Positions 16,865 through 26,483 of a DNA stretch of 64,000 bases are shown here, piece after piece. Under the pieces are notes generated by a model. That model had not been told where the DNA came from and made no database searches. It saw only the letters and a program-made list of their open reading frames with translations. The DNA lies in contig NZ_BAXZ01000005.1 of assembly GCF_000684975.1 (NCBI RefSeq), forward strand, positions 248,001 to 312,000, written 5' to 3'. Origin of the DNA: Paraburkholderia acidipaludis NBRC 101816 (lineage in GTDB: Bacteria; Pseudomonadota; Gammaproteobacteria; Burkholderiales; Burkholderiaceae). Every line of letters begins with the position of its first letter. The stretch's first letter is position 1. A program made the translations under genes and the position numbers.

Positions 16865-19800
16865 TCCGGGCCCGGGCCGGGCGCGTGCATCCCGGCCCCT
16901 TCTTCGTACGCGATGCTCGCGCCAAGCAGTGTCGCGACCTCTTCGCCCGGCAGCGGCGGCGCGAAGAAGAAACCCTGCATCTCGTCGCAGGCGCGCTCGC
17001 GCAGGAACGCGTACTGCGACGACGTCTCCACGCCCTCCGCCACCACCAGCAACTGCAGTTCGTGCGCCAGCGCGATGATCGCCGCGGTGATGGTTTCGTC
17101 GTCGCCGCCCGAGCCGATATCGGCCACGAACGAGCGGTCGATCTTGAGCCGGTCCACCGGCAGCCGCTTCAGGTAGCTCAGGCTCGAATAGCCAGTGCCG
17201 AAGTCGTCCACCGAAAGCCCGATGCCGAGCGCGTGCAGCTCGTTGAGCATCGACACCGCCTCTTCGGCGTTGCGCATCAGCGTGCTCTCGGTGAGTTCGA
17301 GATCGAGCCAGCAGGCTTCGAGACCGGTTTGCGCGAGCACCTCGGTCACGAGCTGCGCGATATTGCGCTGATTGAACACGCGCGCCGACAGGTTGACCGA
17401 CACGCGCACCGCCGGCAGCCCCGCGCGCTGCCACGCGCGGTTCTGGCGGCAGGCCTCGCGCAGCACCCAGTCGGAGAGCGGGCCGATCAGCCCGCTCTCC
17501 TCGGCGACAGGAATGAACTGCGAAGGCGGCACGACCCCGGTTTCCGGGTCGTGCCAGCGCACGAGCGCCTCCATGCCCACGATGCGCCCCGTTCCCACCT
17601 CCACCTGCGGCTGGTAGTGCAGCCGGAACTCGCCGTCGCGCAGCGCGCGGCGCAGGCGCCGTTCGAGGTTCATGCGCGCGCCCACGCTCGCATTCATCTC
17701 CGGCTCGAAGAACTGGAAGGTGTTGCGCCCCATGTCCTTGGCGCGGTACATCGCGACATCGGCCTTCTTTAGCAGCGCCTCGGCGTCGCCGCCGTCCTGC
17801 GGGAAGAGGCTCGCGCCCATGCTGCAGCCCACGTAGAGCTCGGTGCCGTCGAGCCACACGGGCTCCGAGATCATGGCCCGCGCCCGCTCCATCCAGTTGA
17901 TCAGCGACTTTTCGTCGAGGGTGTCGGTCAGCACGATCACGAACTCGTCGCCGCCGTGGCGCGCGACCGTGTCGCTCGTGCGCGTGCAGCGCGCAAGGCG
18001 CTCGGCCACGACGCGCAGCAGCCGGTCGCCGACGCTGTGGCCCAGGCTGTCGTTCACGTTCTTGAAACCGTCGAGGTCGATGAACACCACGGCCACGCCG
18101 CGCTCGTGCCGGTGCGCGGAAACCAGCGCCTGCTGCAGGCGGTCGCGCAGCAGGTTGCGGTTCGGCAGCAGCGTGAGGCTGTCGTAGTTGGCCTGGTATT
18201 CGAGCTGCTCCTGGTAGCGGATCAGCGCGGTGACGTCGTTGATGATGCCGATGTGATGCGTCGTGCGGCCTCCGAGATCGGGCACCGGCGCGATCAGTAG
18301 CTGGTTCCAGAAGAGCCCGCCGTCCCTGCGGTAGTTGCGCAGCACGGCGCTCACCTCGCGGTTCGCGGCCAGCGCCTCGCGGATCGCGACGAGCCCGTCC
18401 TGGTCGCGGTCGTCGCGCTGCAGCAGACGGCTGTCGAGCCCGATCACCTCGGCCGGGTCGTAGCCCGTGATCCGCCCGAACGCCGGATTCACATATTCGA
18501 TCAGGTTACTGCCGCCCGGCCCCGGCGCCGTGATGAGAATCGCGTTCACGCAGGCGTCGAGCGCGCGGCTTTGCAGGCGCAGCGCGAGATCGGCGCGCTT
18601 GCGCTCGGTCGTGTCCGTGAGCGAGCCCAGCACGCCGATCACGCGGCCGTCGCCGTCCAGCATCGGCAGCTTGCTCGTGAGCGTGGTCTTGTGCACGCCG
18701 CCCACCGTCATGTCCTCTTCGAAGTTGATGTTCGGCAGCCCCGATTCGAGCACCTCGCGGTCCTGCGCCCGCATGACCGCGGCGTAGGCGCGCCACGGCA
18801 GATCGTCGTCGGTCTTGCCGATGATCTGCTCGGGATACGCGAGCCCCGCGTCGCGCGCGAACGTCATGTTGCAGCCCAGATAGCGCGATTCGGCGTCCTT
18901 CCAGAAGATGCGCTGCGGAATGTTGTCGATCACCGTCTCGAGCATCTGGTTCGAGCGCTGCGCTTCGGCCTCGGCGAGGATCTGCTCGGTCACGTCCTCG
19001 GCGTGCACGAAGACGGCGGCGCGGCCGAGAAACGTCAGCGCATGGTGCGAGATATTGGCGCTGATCGTCGCGCCGTTGCGGCGGCGGTGATGCCACACGC
19101 CGGCCATCGTGCGCACGTTCGGCGTGAGCGTGTCCGTGCGCGCGAGGTATTGATCGAGACGCGCGACGTCCTCGTGCGCGCGGATGTCGCGGATCGTCAT
19201 CGTGAGGAATTCTTCCTCGCGGTAGCCGTACTGCTGGATCGCCGCCGCGTTGACGGCGAGAAAGCCCAGCGTCTCGCGGTCGAATACGTACATGGGCACC
19301 GGATGGGCGTCGAACAGCCCCTGGAACCCCTCGCTGATGACACGCGTGCCGTGCAGCTTTTCGCGGGCCGCGCTTTCGCGCGCGCCGAAGGTATAGAGCA
19401 GCAGCGTCGCGCCGGCGAGCATGGTCACGATCAGGAGGATCGAAGCATGGCTCGACGAGCGCGAGGACTCGCTGAGCGCGGCCGACAGCGCCAGGTCCTG
19501 CGCGCCCTGCAGCGCCGAGAGCCGGGCGTCGAGCCGGTCCACGCCCGCGTCGAGGCGGATGTACTCGGTGGTGGCCCAGGTGGCGGCGTCGGGGGCAAGC
19601 GCGGCAAGCGGCGAAGTGGGCGTGGCCGCAGGGATGGCCGCAGGGATGGCCGTGGGGATGGCCTCGGGCGCGGCCGCCTCGGCACCCGCAGGCGCTACGG
19701 CGCCGGCAGGTTGCGTCATCGCCCCCGCGGCACCGGCTTGCGCCCGCGCGTCGGCAACCCGCTGCTCGACGCGCGCAAAGGTGTCGTCGACATCGCGCGC

Positions 19801-20154
19801 CAGCGCCAGCGCATCGAGCGCCACCGTGTCGAACCGTCCGCCCAGCGCGGGGTTGCCGGCCAGTTCGGCGCTCACCGAGCGCGCGGCCTGCTCGAGCGTC
19901 GCGGCGCGCCGCGCGCGCGCGTCCGCCGGCTCGGTCTCGCCCGTCGATTCATAGCGGCCGAACGCGGCAAGACCGCCGCCCAGCGCGCCGCGGAAACGAT
20001 CGAGATCGTGCCTCACGCGCGCCGCCTGGGCGGCCCGGGCGTCGATCTCGCGTTGCGCGCCGATCTGCGTCCAGGCGACGAACGCATTGGCCCCGACGGC
20101 TGCCGCAACGACCGCCAGATTAATGAGCTGGCGTCTTGGAAAGAGAAGGTTCAT
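16804..20154 (-). CDS. Membrane PAS-GGDEF-EAL cyclic-di-GMP signalling protein
   Basis: A protein of about 1116 residues. A first helix near 9-30 and a second near 240-260 flank a periplasmic, Ala-rich segment. Cytoplasmic PAS domains follow at about 280-390, 410-520 and 525-650. The GGDEF domain (RHGGDEFVIVLTD) and the EAL domain (GMEALVRWHDPE, ESTLMRN, DDFGTGYSSLSYLKRLPV, KIDRSF) both keep canonical motifs. It could therefore make and break cyclic di-GMP; which activity dominates cannot be read from sequence. ATG 20154 is chosen because it directly precedes the first membrane helix. The periplasmic part contains an in-frame 12-nt tandem repeat. The 3' end overlaps the convergent thioesterase gene. 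Confidence 0.92.
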   Translation of the reverse strand: MNLLFPRRQLINLAVVAAAVGANAFVAWTQIGAQREIDARAAQAARVRHDLDRFRGALGGGLAAFGRYESTGETEPADARARRAATLEQAARSVSAELAGNPALGGRFDTVALDALALARDVDDTFARVEQRVADARAQAGAAGAMTQPAGAVAPAGAEAAAPEAIPTAIPAAIPAATPTSPLAALAPDAATWATTEYIRLDAGVDRLDARLSALQGAQDLALSAALSESSRSSSHASILLIVTMLAGATLLLYTFGARESAAREKLHGTRVISEGFQGLFDAHPVPMYVFDRETLGFLAVNAAAIQQYGYREEEFLTMTIRDIRAHEDVARLDQYLARTDTLTPNVRTMAGVWHHRRRNGATISANISHHALTFLGRAAVFVHAEDVTEQILAEAEAQRSNQMLETVIDNIPQRIFWKDAESRYLGCNMTFARDAGLAYPEQIIGKTDDDLPWRAYAAVMRAQDREVLESGLPNINFEEDMTVGGVHKTTLTSKLPMLDGDGRVIGVLGSLTDTTERKRADLALRLQSRALDACVNAILITAPGPGGSNLIEYVNPAFGRITGYDPAEVIGLDSRLLQRDDRDQDGLVAIREALAANREVSAVLRNYRRDGGLFWNQLLIAPVPDLGGRTTHHIGIINDVTALIRYQEQLEYQANYDSLTLLPNRNLLRDRLQQALVSAHRHERGVAVVFIDLDGFKNVNDSLGHSVGDRLLRVVAERLARCTRTSDTVARHGGDEFVIVLTDTLDEKSLINWMERARAMISEPVWLDGTELYVGCSMGASLFPQDGGDAEALLKKADVAMYRAKDMGRNTFQFFEPEMNASVGARMNLERRLRRALRDGEFRLHYQPQVEVGTGRIVGMEALVRWHDPETGVVPPSQFIPVAEESGLIGPLSDWVLREACRQNRAWQRAGLPAVRVSVNLSARVFNQRNIAQLVTEVLAQTGLEACWLDLELTESTLMRNAEEAVSMLNELHALGIGLSVDDFGTGYSSLSYLKRLPVDRLKIDRSFVADIGSGGDDETITAAIIALAHELQLLVVAEGVETSSQYAFLRERACDEMQGFFFAPPLPGEEVATLLGASIAYEEGAGMHAPGPGPDQVPASGGSGRGRRSLPVAT
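19624..19659. repeat. Tandem 12-nt repeat in the GGDEF-EAL gene
   Basis: Three consecutive copies of GGCCGCAGGGAT occur; the third is changed to GGCCGTGGGGAT. On the coding strand they give the repeating tetrapeptide pattern AIPA/AIPT in the periplasmic linker (residues of the series EAIPTAIPAAIPAATP). Copy number changes would keep the frame. Confidence 0.8.
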
Positions 20155-20329
20155 TGTGTGCCGAACGTCGTTCGTCCCCCGCTCGATACGCGCGGAACGA
20201 AGGAAAACGACCTGCGTGCGAATGGCTGGCGTCTGCTGCGCCAAACCGGATAACGGCACGCCTCGGCAAGGCTTGAGGAAAAAAGGGCAAAAATCCGACG
20301 ATTAGAGGGGGACTTAAGACGAAAGGAGC

Positions 20330-20812
20330 CTAAAGCGGCGCCGCCAGGCCGAACTCGTGCATGGCGGGCGCGAAGTCGTGGTTGCTCTCGGGCTTGCGTG
20401 CGAGCTTGGCCAGCACGTAGCGCTGGAACGGCGCGAGCCGCGCCCACGCTGCGACGCCGGGCTCCGCGAGGCCGGCCAGCGCCGCCTGGCGCCCGATGCC
20501 GTCCGGCACCGCGCTCACGTCGCGCCAGGCCGGCGCCGCGTCGGGCTCGAACCATTCGGGCTCGACATTGGCGTGCGTGCGCAGCATTTCGAAGAGCGCG
20601 TGGTCGAAATTCGGCTCGATTTCGACGTCCTCGTCCACGGGGAAGCGCGCGAGAAGGCGCCGGTCTTCCCACGGCAGCAGTTGCCACTGGGCGAGCGTGA
20701 TGCGCAGCCCGAAACGGTCCAGATTGAAGCGCACGCACATGGGGATGAAAGTGAGGTTTTCCGACGATTCGACCTCGAACCCGAAGAGAAGCGGAGCTTC
20801 GTTCAAAGACAT
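20330..20812 (-). CDS. Nitrate reductase-associated protein family
   Basis: A 160-residue protein matching what I know of the 'nitrate reductase associated' family (Pfam Nitr_red_assoc). The family-defining stretches FGFEVESSENLTFIPMCVRF, LDRFGLRITLAQWQLLP and the closing PFQRYVLAKLAR are visible. The biochemical role is not established; the name comes from its genomic association with nitrate assimilation genes. ATG 20812 is favoured over an upstream extension rich in Arg and Pro. It diverges from fdhD, whose product matures a molybdenum enzyme, with about 110 bp between starts. Confidence 0.78.
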   Translation of the reverse strand: MSLNEAPLLFGFEVESSENLTFIPMCVRFNLDRFGLRITLAQWQLLPWEDRRLLARFPVDEDVEIEPNFDHALFEMLRTHANVEPEWFEPDAAPAWRDVSAVPDGIGRQAALAGLAEPGVAAWARLAPFQRYVLAKLARKPESNHDFAPAMHEFGLAAPL

Positions 20813-20923
20813 GGCAGTATCCTCGCTGGGCGGGCGCGAGCGGGGAACGCCCGCCTGAGGTATTTTAGAACCTTCCGCGCGGCGCGCGAGCCGCGCTGCA
20901 CAAGGCTGCATGGAGCATCACGC

Positions 20924-21748
20924 TTGAACCCACTGGAAACCGAAGGCCAGCCCGGCGCCGTCGAGCTGCGCGTGCACCGGCACCGCGGCGGCGCGGTCGA
21001 AACGACCGTGGACCGCGTCGGCCAGGAATGGCCCGTCGCGCTCGTATTCAACGGCATCTCGCACGCGGTGATGATGTGCACGCCGTGCGATCTGGAAGCG
21101 TTTGCGGTGGGCTTTGCGATTTCGGAAGGGATCGTCGGCCGCAACGCCGACATTCAGGACATCGAGGTCCACCTGCGCGAGGACGCGGACCTGCCCCACG
21201 CCGAAGTCCATCTCACGGTCGTCCAGCAGGCGTTCGCCGGCCTCAAGGAGAAGCGCCGCGCGCTCGCGGGGCGCACCGGCTGCGGCGTGTGCGGGATCGA
21301 GAGCATCGATCTGCTCGACCTCGAGCCCGAACAAGTTCCGGATACGGGGTTCATGAGCCGCCTCGCCCCTGAAGCGATTGCGCGCGCGGCGCGCGAACTG
21401 CCGCGGCATCAGGCGCTCACGAAGCTCACCGGCGGCTTGCATGCGGCCGCGTGGTGCGACGCAGAAGGCGCCATCCTCCATGCGTTCGAGGACGTCGGCC
21501 GCCACAACGCGCTCGACAAATTGATCGGCCAGCTCGTGCTCGAGCGCGCCGACACGCAGCAGGGCTTCGTGTTCCTGTCGAGCCGCGCGAGCTACGAGCT
21601 CGTGCGCAAGGCGGCGCGCGTCGGCATTCCGATGCTAGCGACCATCTCCGCGCCATCCTCGCTCGCGATTGCCATCGCGAAGCGCGCCGGGCTGCGGCTC
21701 GTGAGCTTCTGCCGCGAGTCGGGTTACGTGGACTACGAAACGGCCTGA
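20924..21748 (+). CDS. fdhD: Formate dehydrogenase accessory sulfurtransferase FdhD
   Basis: FdhD passes sulfur from the cysteine desulfurase to the molybdenum cofactor of formate dehydrogenases. The 274-residue protein has the CGVC pair (C120, C123) in GRTGCGVCGIESIDLL, an early VMMCTPCDLEAFAVGF segment and HAFEDVGRHNALDKLIG. The start is unusual: TTG at 20924, with GGAG 8 nt upstream. An ATG at 20910 opens only a five-codon frame and is not in phase. No formate dehydrogenase gene is in the window. The divergent neighbour is a nitrate-reductase-associated protein. Confidence 0.93.
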   Translation: MNPLETEGQPGAVELRVHRHRGGAVETTVDRVGQEWPVALVFNGISHAVMMCTPCDLEAFAVGFAISEGIVGRNADIQDIEVHLREDADLPHAEVHLTVVQQAFAGLKEKRRALAGRTGCGVCGIESIDLLDLEPEQVPDTGFMSRLAPEAIARAARELPRHQALTKLTGGLHAAAWCDAEGAILHAFEDVGRHNALDKLIGQLVLERADTQQGFVFLSSRASYELVRKAARVGIPMLATISAPSSLAIAIAKRAGLRLVSFCRESGYVDYETA

Positions 21749-21799
21749 GGGCGCAACGGCCCCGCCGGAAGCGGTCCGGCGAGGCCTCGCGCTCGCGCT

Positions 21800-22570
21800 T
21801 CAGTCGAACTGGCGGAAATCGGGCTTGCGCTTCTGCAGGAAGGCCGTGAACGCCTCGCGCGCCTCGGGCGCGAGCAGCATCTTGCCGAAGTGCACGCCCT
21901 CCTCGCTCATGCGCGTCTTGATCTCGTGCTCGCTCGCCTGCTTCATGAGCGCTTTCGTCACGCGCAGCGACGCGGCCGGCAGCGCCGCGAGCTTCGCCAT
22001 CTGCCCCGCCACGAAGGCGTCGAGCTCGGCGGCCGGCAGCACACGGTTCACGAAGCCCATGCGATGCGCTTCGGCGGCGTCGAAAGTCTCGCCGAGCAGC
22101 AGCTTCTCCGCCGCCGCCTGGTAGCCGGCAATGCGCGGCAGGAGCAGCGAGGACGCCGCTTCAGGGCACAGCCCGAGCTGCGCGAACGGCACGGCGAAGC
22201 GCGCGTTATCGGCGGCATAGACCATGTCGCAATGCAGCAGGAGCGTCGTGCCCACGCCGATCGCGGGACCGGCCACGGCCGCGACGAGCGGCTTCGTCGC
22301 GCTGGAGATGGCGTCGAGGAAGCGCATGACGGGCGACTCGCCGCCGGTGGGCGGCGTCTTCAGGAAGTCTTCGATGTCGTTGCCGGCCGTGAAGACCTCC
22401 GCATGCCCGCGAAGCAGCACCGCGCGCACGGCGGTGTCGGCGTGCGCGTCCTTCAGCGCGTCGAACATCGCCTGGTACATCGGCGGCGTGAGCGCGTTCT
22501 TGCGCTCGGGCCGGTTGATGGTGATCGTCAGCACGCCGTTGTCGCGGGCGATCAGGATTTCGTTGCTCAT
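21800..22570 (-). CDS. Enoyl-CoA hydratase/isomerase family protein
   Basis: A 256-residue crotonase-fold enzyme, expected to hydrate trans-2-enoyl-CoA or to isomerise 3-enoyl-CoA. Oxyanion-hole segments AEVFTAGNDIEDFL and VAGPAIGVGTTLLLHCDM are present, and LGLCPEAASSLLLPRIAG carries a catalytic glutamate region. The GN-DI motif in the first segment resembles PaaG- and isomerase-like members, so hydratase versus isomerase is open. ATG 22570 has an excellent ribosome site, AAGGAGA. It is the last gene of the beta-oxidation cluster. It lies 97 bp after the thiolase gene, behind a terminator at 22595-22630. Confidence 0.9.
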   Translation of the reverse strand: MSNEILIARDNGVLTITINRPERKNALTPPMYQAMFDALKDAHADTAVRAVLLRGHAEVFTAGNDIEDFLKTPPTGGESPVMRFLDAISSATKPLVAAVAGPAIGVGTTLLLHCDMVYAADNARFAVPFAQLGLCPEAASSLLLPRIAGYQAAAEKLLLGETFDAAEAHRMGFVNRVLPAAELDAFVAGQMAKLAALPAASLRVTKALMKQASEHEIKTRMSEEGVHFGKMLLAPEAREAFTAFLQKRKPDFRQFD

Positions 22571-22594
22571 CCTCTGGTCTCCTTCGTCGATACG

Positions 22595-22630
22595 AAAAAC
22601 GGCCCGCAGACCGCGAGGCCTGCGAACCGT
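22595..22630 (-). terminator. Intrinsic terminator between thiolase and enoyl-CoA hydratase genes
   Basis: On the minus strand, the 14-bp arms ACGGTTCGCAGGCC and GGTCTGCGGGCCGT pair through a 4-nt loop and are followed by TTTTT. Three of the pairs are G-U only in the minus-strand transcript, which fixes the orientation. It ends 24 nt before the start codon of the next co-directional gene, so it may act as a partial terminator. Confidence 0.75.
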
Positions 22631-22667
22631 GTCGTTGATGCGCCTGCCATCCGGGCGCCCGAAGCGC

Positions 22668-23867
22668 TTACAGCCGCTCGATGATGCCCGCGGCACCCAT
22701 GCCGGTGCCCACGCACATCGTCACCATGCCGTACTTCAGGTTGCGGCGGCGCAGGCCGTGCACGACCGTCGAAGCGCGGATCGCGCCCGTCGCGCCGAGC
22801 GGGTGACCCAGCGCGATCGCTCCGCCCAGCGGATTGATCTTCGAAGGATCGAGGCCGAGGTCCTGGATCACCGCCAGCGACTGCGCGGCAAACGCTTCGT
22901 TCAGCTCGATCCAGTCGAGATCGTCCTGCTTGAGGCCCGCGGCCTTCAGCGCGGCCGGGATCGCTTCCTTCGGGCCGATGCCCATGATCTCCGGCGGCAC
23001 GCCGCGCACCGCGAAGCTCACGAAGCGCGCGAGCGGCGTGAGGTTGAACTGCTTGAGCATCTTTTCGGAGACGACGATCAGCGCGCCGGCGCCGTCCGAG
23101 GTCTGCGAGCTGTTGCCCGCCGTCACCGAACCCTTGTTCGCGAACACGGGGCGCAGCTTGCCGAGGCCTTCGAGCGAGGTGTCCGCGCGCGGACCTTCGT
23201 CGAGCGCAATCCGACGCTCCTTCACCTTGACTTCGCCCGTGGCGAGGTCCGGGAAGCGTTCGACGATGGTGTACGGCGCGATCTCGTCGTTGAATTCGCC
23301 GGCCTGCTGCGCGGCCAGCGCGCGGCGGTGCGACTCCACCGCGAACGCGTCCTGCGCGTCGCGGCTCACCTTCCAGCGCTCCGCCACCTTCTCGGCCGTA
23401 AGACCCATGCCGTAGGCAATGCCGATGTTCTCGTTCGAGTCGAAGATATGCGGCGACATCGAGGGCTTGTTGCCCATCATCGGCACCATGCTCATCGACT
23501 CGCAGCCGCCCGCGATCATCGCATCGGATTCGCCGACGCGAATGCGGTCCGCCGCCATCGCAAGCGCAGTCAGTCCCGAGGCGCAGAAGCGGTTGACGGT
23601 CACGCCGCCCACCGTGTTCGGCAGCCCCGCGAGCAGCGCGCCGATGCGCGCCACGTTCAGGCCCTGCTCCGCTTCGGGAATCGCGCAGCCGATGATGGCG
23701 TCTTCGATCACCTGGGTGTCGAGGCCCGGCACCTGCGCCACCGCCGACTTGATGGCGTGGACGAGCAGCTCGTCCGGGCGGGTGTTCTTGAACGCGCCGC
23801 GCGGCGCCTTGCCGATGGGTGTGCGGCTCGCGGCGACGATGTATGCGTCTTGCAGCTGTTTGCTCAT
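22668..23867 (-). CDS. Acetyl-CoA C-acyltransferase (3-ketoacyl-CoA thiolase)
   Basis: A 399-residue thiolase that cleaves 3-ketoacyl-CoA to acetyl-CoA and a shortened acyl-CoA. Nucleophile Cys95 lies in VNRFCASGLTALAMA, the base His355 in GGAIALGHPLGATG, and the second catalytic Cys385 in MCVGTGMGAAGIIERL. Length and motifs fit FadA/FadI-type degradative thiolases rather than a short PhaA type, though the two overlap. ATG 23867 is the start MSKQLQDAY. It follows the FadN-type gene after 38 bp and is followed by an intrinsic terminator. Confidence 0.94.
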   Translation of the reverse strand: MSKQLQDAYIVAASRTPIGKAPRGAFKNTRPDELLVHAIKSAVAQVPGLDTQVIEDAIIGCAIPEAEQGLNVARIGALLAGLPNTVGGVTVNRFCASGLTALAMAADRIRVGESDAMIAGGCESMSMVPMMGNKPSMSPHIFDSNENIGIAYGMGLTAEKVAERWKVSRDAQDAFAVESHRRALAAQQAGEFNDEIAPYTIVERFPDLATGEVKVKERRIALDEGPRADTSLEGLGKLRPVFANKGSVTAGNSSQTSDGAGALIVVSEKMLKQFNLTPLARFVSFAVRGVPPEIMGIGPKEAIPAALKAAGLKQDDLDWIELNEAFAAQSLAVIQDLGLDPSKINPLGGAIALGHPLGATGAIRASTVVHGLRRRNLKYGMVTMCVGTGMGAAGIIERL

Positions 23868-23905
23868 CTGTAACTCCGATCCGTAATGTGCATGCGTCGT
23901 GCCGC

Positions 23906-26347
23906 TTAGTTGCGCACCGGCTTGCCGGTCTGCAACATGCCCATGATGCGTTCCTGCGTCTTCTGCGTGCCGAGCAGGTCGACGAAAGCGCGGCGCTCGA
24001 GCGTGAGCAGCCATTCTTCGTCGACGAGGCTGCCCGCCTCCACGTCGCCGCCGCAGACCGCCTCGGCGATGCGGCTCGCGATCAGGAAATCGTGGTCGCT
24101 GATGAAGCGGCCGTCGCGCATGCCCACGAGCGACGCCTTGATCGTCGCGATGGCCGACCGGCCCGCCACCGGAATCTGCGTCGCGCGCAGCGGCGGACGG
24201 TAGCCCGTGGCGGAGAGCGCACGCGCTTCCTTCTTCGCCGTGTCGAGCAGTTCGAACACGTTGAAGACGATCGTGTCGGTCGGCTTCACGTAGCCCATCG
24301 CACGCGCTTCGAGACCCGAGCCGGACACCTTCGCCATCGCGGCGTTCTCGAACGACTTCTGCAGGAAGCGCAGCAGGTCGCTCGGCGCGGCGCCCACGGC
24401 AGCGGCCGCGTCGGCGGCGCGCAGCGCGGCTTCCTTCAGGCCGCCGCCAGCCGGCACGAGGCCCACGCCCACTTCCACGAGACCGACATAGCTCTCGATA
24501 TGCACGACGCGCTTCGCGCTATGCAGCATCAGCTCGCAGCCGCCGCCCAGCGCGATGCCCGACACGGCCGTCACGACCGGCACGTTCGCGTACTTCACGC
24601 GCATCATGCTGTCCTGGAACTTCTTCACGAACGGCTCGATGCCCTTGGCGCCGCCCATCATGAAGGCGGGCATGGCTTCTTCGAGGTTGGCGCCGGCCGA
24701 GAACGGGCCACCGGGCGCGCCGAGCTTCAGCGACGTCGGTTGCCAGATCACGACGCCCTTGTAGCCTTGCTCGGCGATCTCGATGGCCTTCACGAGGCTG
24801 TCGAGCACACCCGGGCCCATCGTGTTCATCTTGCTCTTGTACGAGACGATGACGACGTCGTCCTCGCCCGCGCGGTCGTCCACCCAGGCGCGCAGGTGCT
24901 CGTTCTCGAGCAGCGTTTTGCCCCAGGTCTTCGGATCGCGCGCATTCGATTCGCCGAACAGCGCGGCGCGGAACACCTGGCGCTCGTACACGGGCAGGTT
25001 CGAGCGCGGCACGAAGCGTTGTGCAGCCGGCGACCACGAGCCCTCGGCGCCATGCACGCCGCCGTTTTCAGCGACCGCACCTTCGAACACCCATGCCGGC
25101 AGCGGTGCATTCGAGAGCGTCTTGCCGGCGTCGATGTCTTCCTTGACCCACTCGGCCACCTGCTTCCAGCCGGCGGCCTGCCAGCCCTCGAACGGGCCTT
25201 CGTTCCAGCCGAAGCCCCAGCGGATCGCGAGGTCGACGTCGCGCGCGTTGTCGGCGATCGACTGCAGATGCACGCCGATGTAATGGAACACGTCGCGGAA
25301 AATCGACCACAGGAACTGGGCTTGCGGATGCTGCGTCTCGCGCAGCAGCTTCAGGCGTTCGGCGGGCGGACGCTTGAGAATGCGGCCGACGATTTCGTCG
25401 GCCTTGCCGCCCGCATCGACGTACTCGCCCTTCTCGGCGTCGAGCACCTTGATCGCCTTGCCTTCCTTGCGATAGAAGCCGCCGCCGGTCTTTTGACCGA
25501 GCGCGCCCTTGGCGACGAGCGCGGCCAGCACGGCCGGCGTCTCGTAGACCGGGAAGAACGGATCGTCCTTCAGGTTGTCCTGCATCGTCTTGATGACGTG
25601 CGCCATCGTGTCGAGGCCGACAACGTCAGCAGTCCGGAACGTCGCCGACTTCGCGCGGCCGAGGCGGCTGCCGGTCAGATCATCCACTTCGTCGAAGCGC
25701 AGACCGAACTTCTTCGCCTCCGCAATCACCGCGAGGATCGAGAAGATGCCGACGCGGTTCGCGATGAAGTTCGGCGTATCCTTCGCGCGCACGACGCCCT
25801 TGCCCACCACGCTCGTCAGGAACGTTTCGAGCTGGTCGAGGATTTCCGGCTTCGTGTGCGCGGTCGGAATCAGCTCGACCAGATGCATGTAGCGCGGCGG
25901 ATTGAAGAAGTGCACGCCGCAGAAGCGCGCCTTGAGCGCATCGTCGAAGCCTTCCGAGAGCGCCGTGATCGACAGGCCCGAGGTATTGCTCGCGAAGATC
26001 GCGTTCGGGGCGATGTGCGGCGCGACCTTCTTGTAGAGGTCGTGCTTCCAGTCCATGCGTTCGGCGATCGCCTCGATCACCACGTCGCATTCCGCGAGCT
26101 TTGCGATGTCGTCTTCGTAGTTCGCGGGCGTGATGTACTGCGCGTCGTCCTTCACGCCGAACGGCGCGGGCGACAGTTTCTTCAGGTTCTCGATCGCCTT
26201 CAGCGCGATGGCGTTCTTCGGGCCTTCCTTCGCGGGCAGATCGAACAGCAGCACGGGCACGCGGGCGTTGATCAGGTGCGCGGCGATCTGCGCGCCCATC
26301 ACGCCGGCGCCGAGCACGGCCACCTTGCGAATATTGAGATTGCTCAC
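23906..26347 (-). CDS. Bifunctional 3-hydroxyacyl-CoA dehydrogenase / enoyl-CoA hydratase (FadN type)
   Basis: An 813-residue two-enzyme protein. The NAD-binding dehydrogenase half comes first (VAVLGAGVMGAQIAAHLINA, then FCGVHFFNPPRYMHLVELI with the catalytic histidine region). The crotonase half is C-terminal (PFSAGANLEEAM and SGIALGGGCELMLHSAKR). This order is that of FadN-like proteins and the reverse of FadB/FadJ. It carries out two successive steps of fatty-acid beta-oxidation, with the thiolase gene following. The start is GTG 26347 with GGAGG 6-7 nt upstream; the longer open frame to 26464 is not supported. Confidence 0.93.
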   Translation of the reverse strand: MSNLNIRKVAVLGAGVMGAQIAAHLINARVPVLLFDLPAKEGPKNAIALKAIENLKKLSPAPFGVKDDAQYITPANYEDDIAKLAECDVVIEAIAERMDWKHDLYKKVAPHIAPNAIFASNTSGLSITALSEGFDDALKARFCGVHFFNPPRYMHLVELIPTAHTKPEILDQLETFLTSVVGKGVVRAKDTPNFIANRVGIFSILAVIAEAKKFGLRFDEVDDLTGSRLGRAKSATFRTADVVGLDTMAHVIKTMQDNLKDDPFFPVYETPAVLAALVAKGALGQKTGGGFYRKEGKAIKVLDAEKGEYVDAGGKADEIVGRILKRPPAERLKLLRETQHPQAQFLWSIFRDVFHYIGVHLQSIADNARDVDLAIRWGFGWNEGPFEGWQAAGWKQVAEWVKEDIDAGKTLSNAPLPAWVFEGAVAENGGVHGAEGSWSPAAQRFVPRSNLPVYERQVFRAALFGESNARDPKTWGKTLLENEHLRAWVDDRAGEDDVVIVSYKSKMNTMGPGVLDSLVKAIEIAEQGYKGVVIWQPTSLKLGAPGGPFSAGANLEEAMPAFMMGGAKGIEPFVKKFQDSMMRVKYANVPVVTAVSGIALGGGCELMLHSAKRVVHIESYVGLVEVGVGLVPAGGGLKEAALRAADAAAAVGAAPSDLLRFLQKSFENAAMAKVSGSGLEARAMGYVKPTDTIVFNVFELLDTAKKEARALSATGYRPPLRATQIPVAGRSAIATIKASLVGMRDGRFISDHDFLIASRIAEAVCGGDVEAGSLVDEEWLLTLERRAFVDLLGTQKTQERIMGMLQTGKPVRN

Positions 26348-26483
26348 GTTGTTCCTCCAGCGGATATGCAATGTCGAGCGGATTTGAGATGAGGGCGACG
26401 CGCAACGCATGAAGCGCTCGCGCCGCTTTCGGACATCGGGGAAGCGGAGCGCCGCGCGCAGCACGCGGGCGCCCCGTAGGCTG

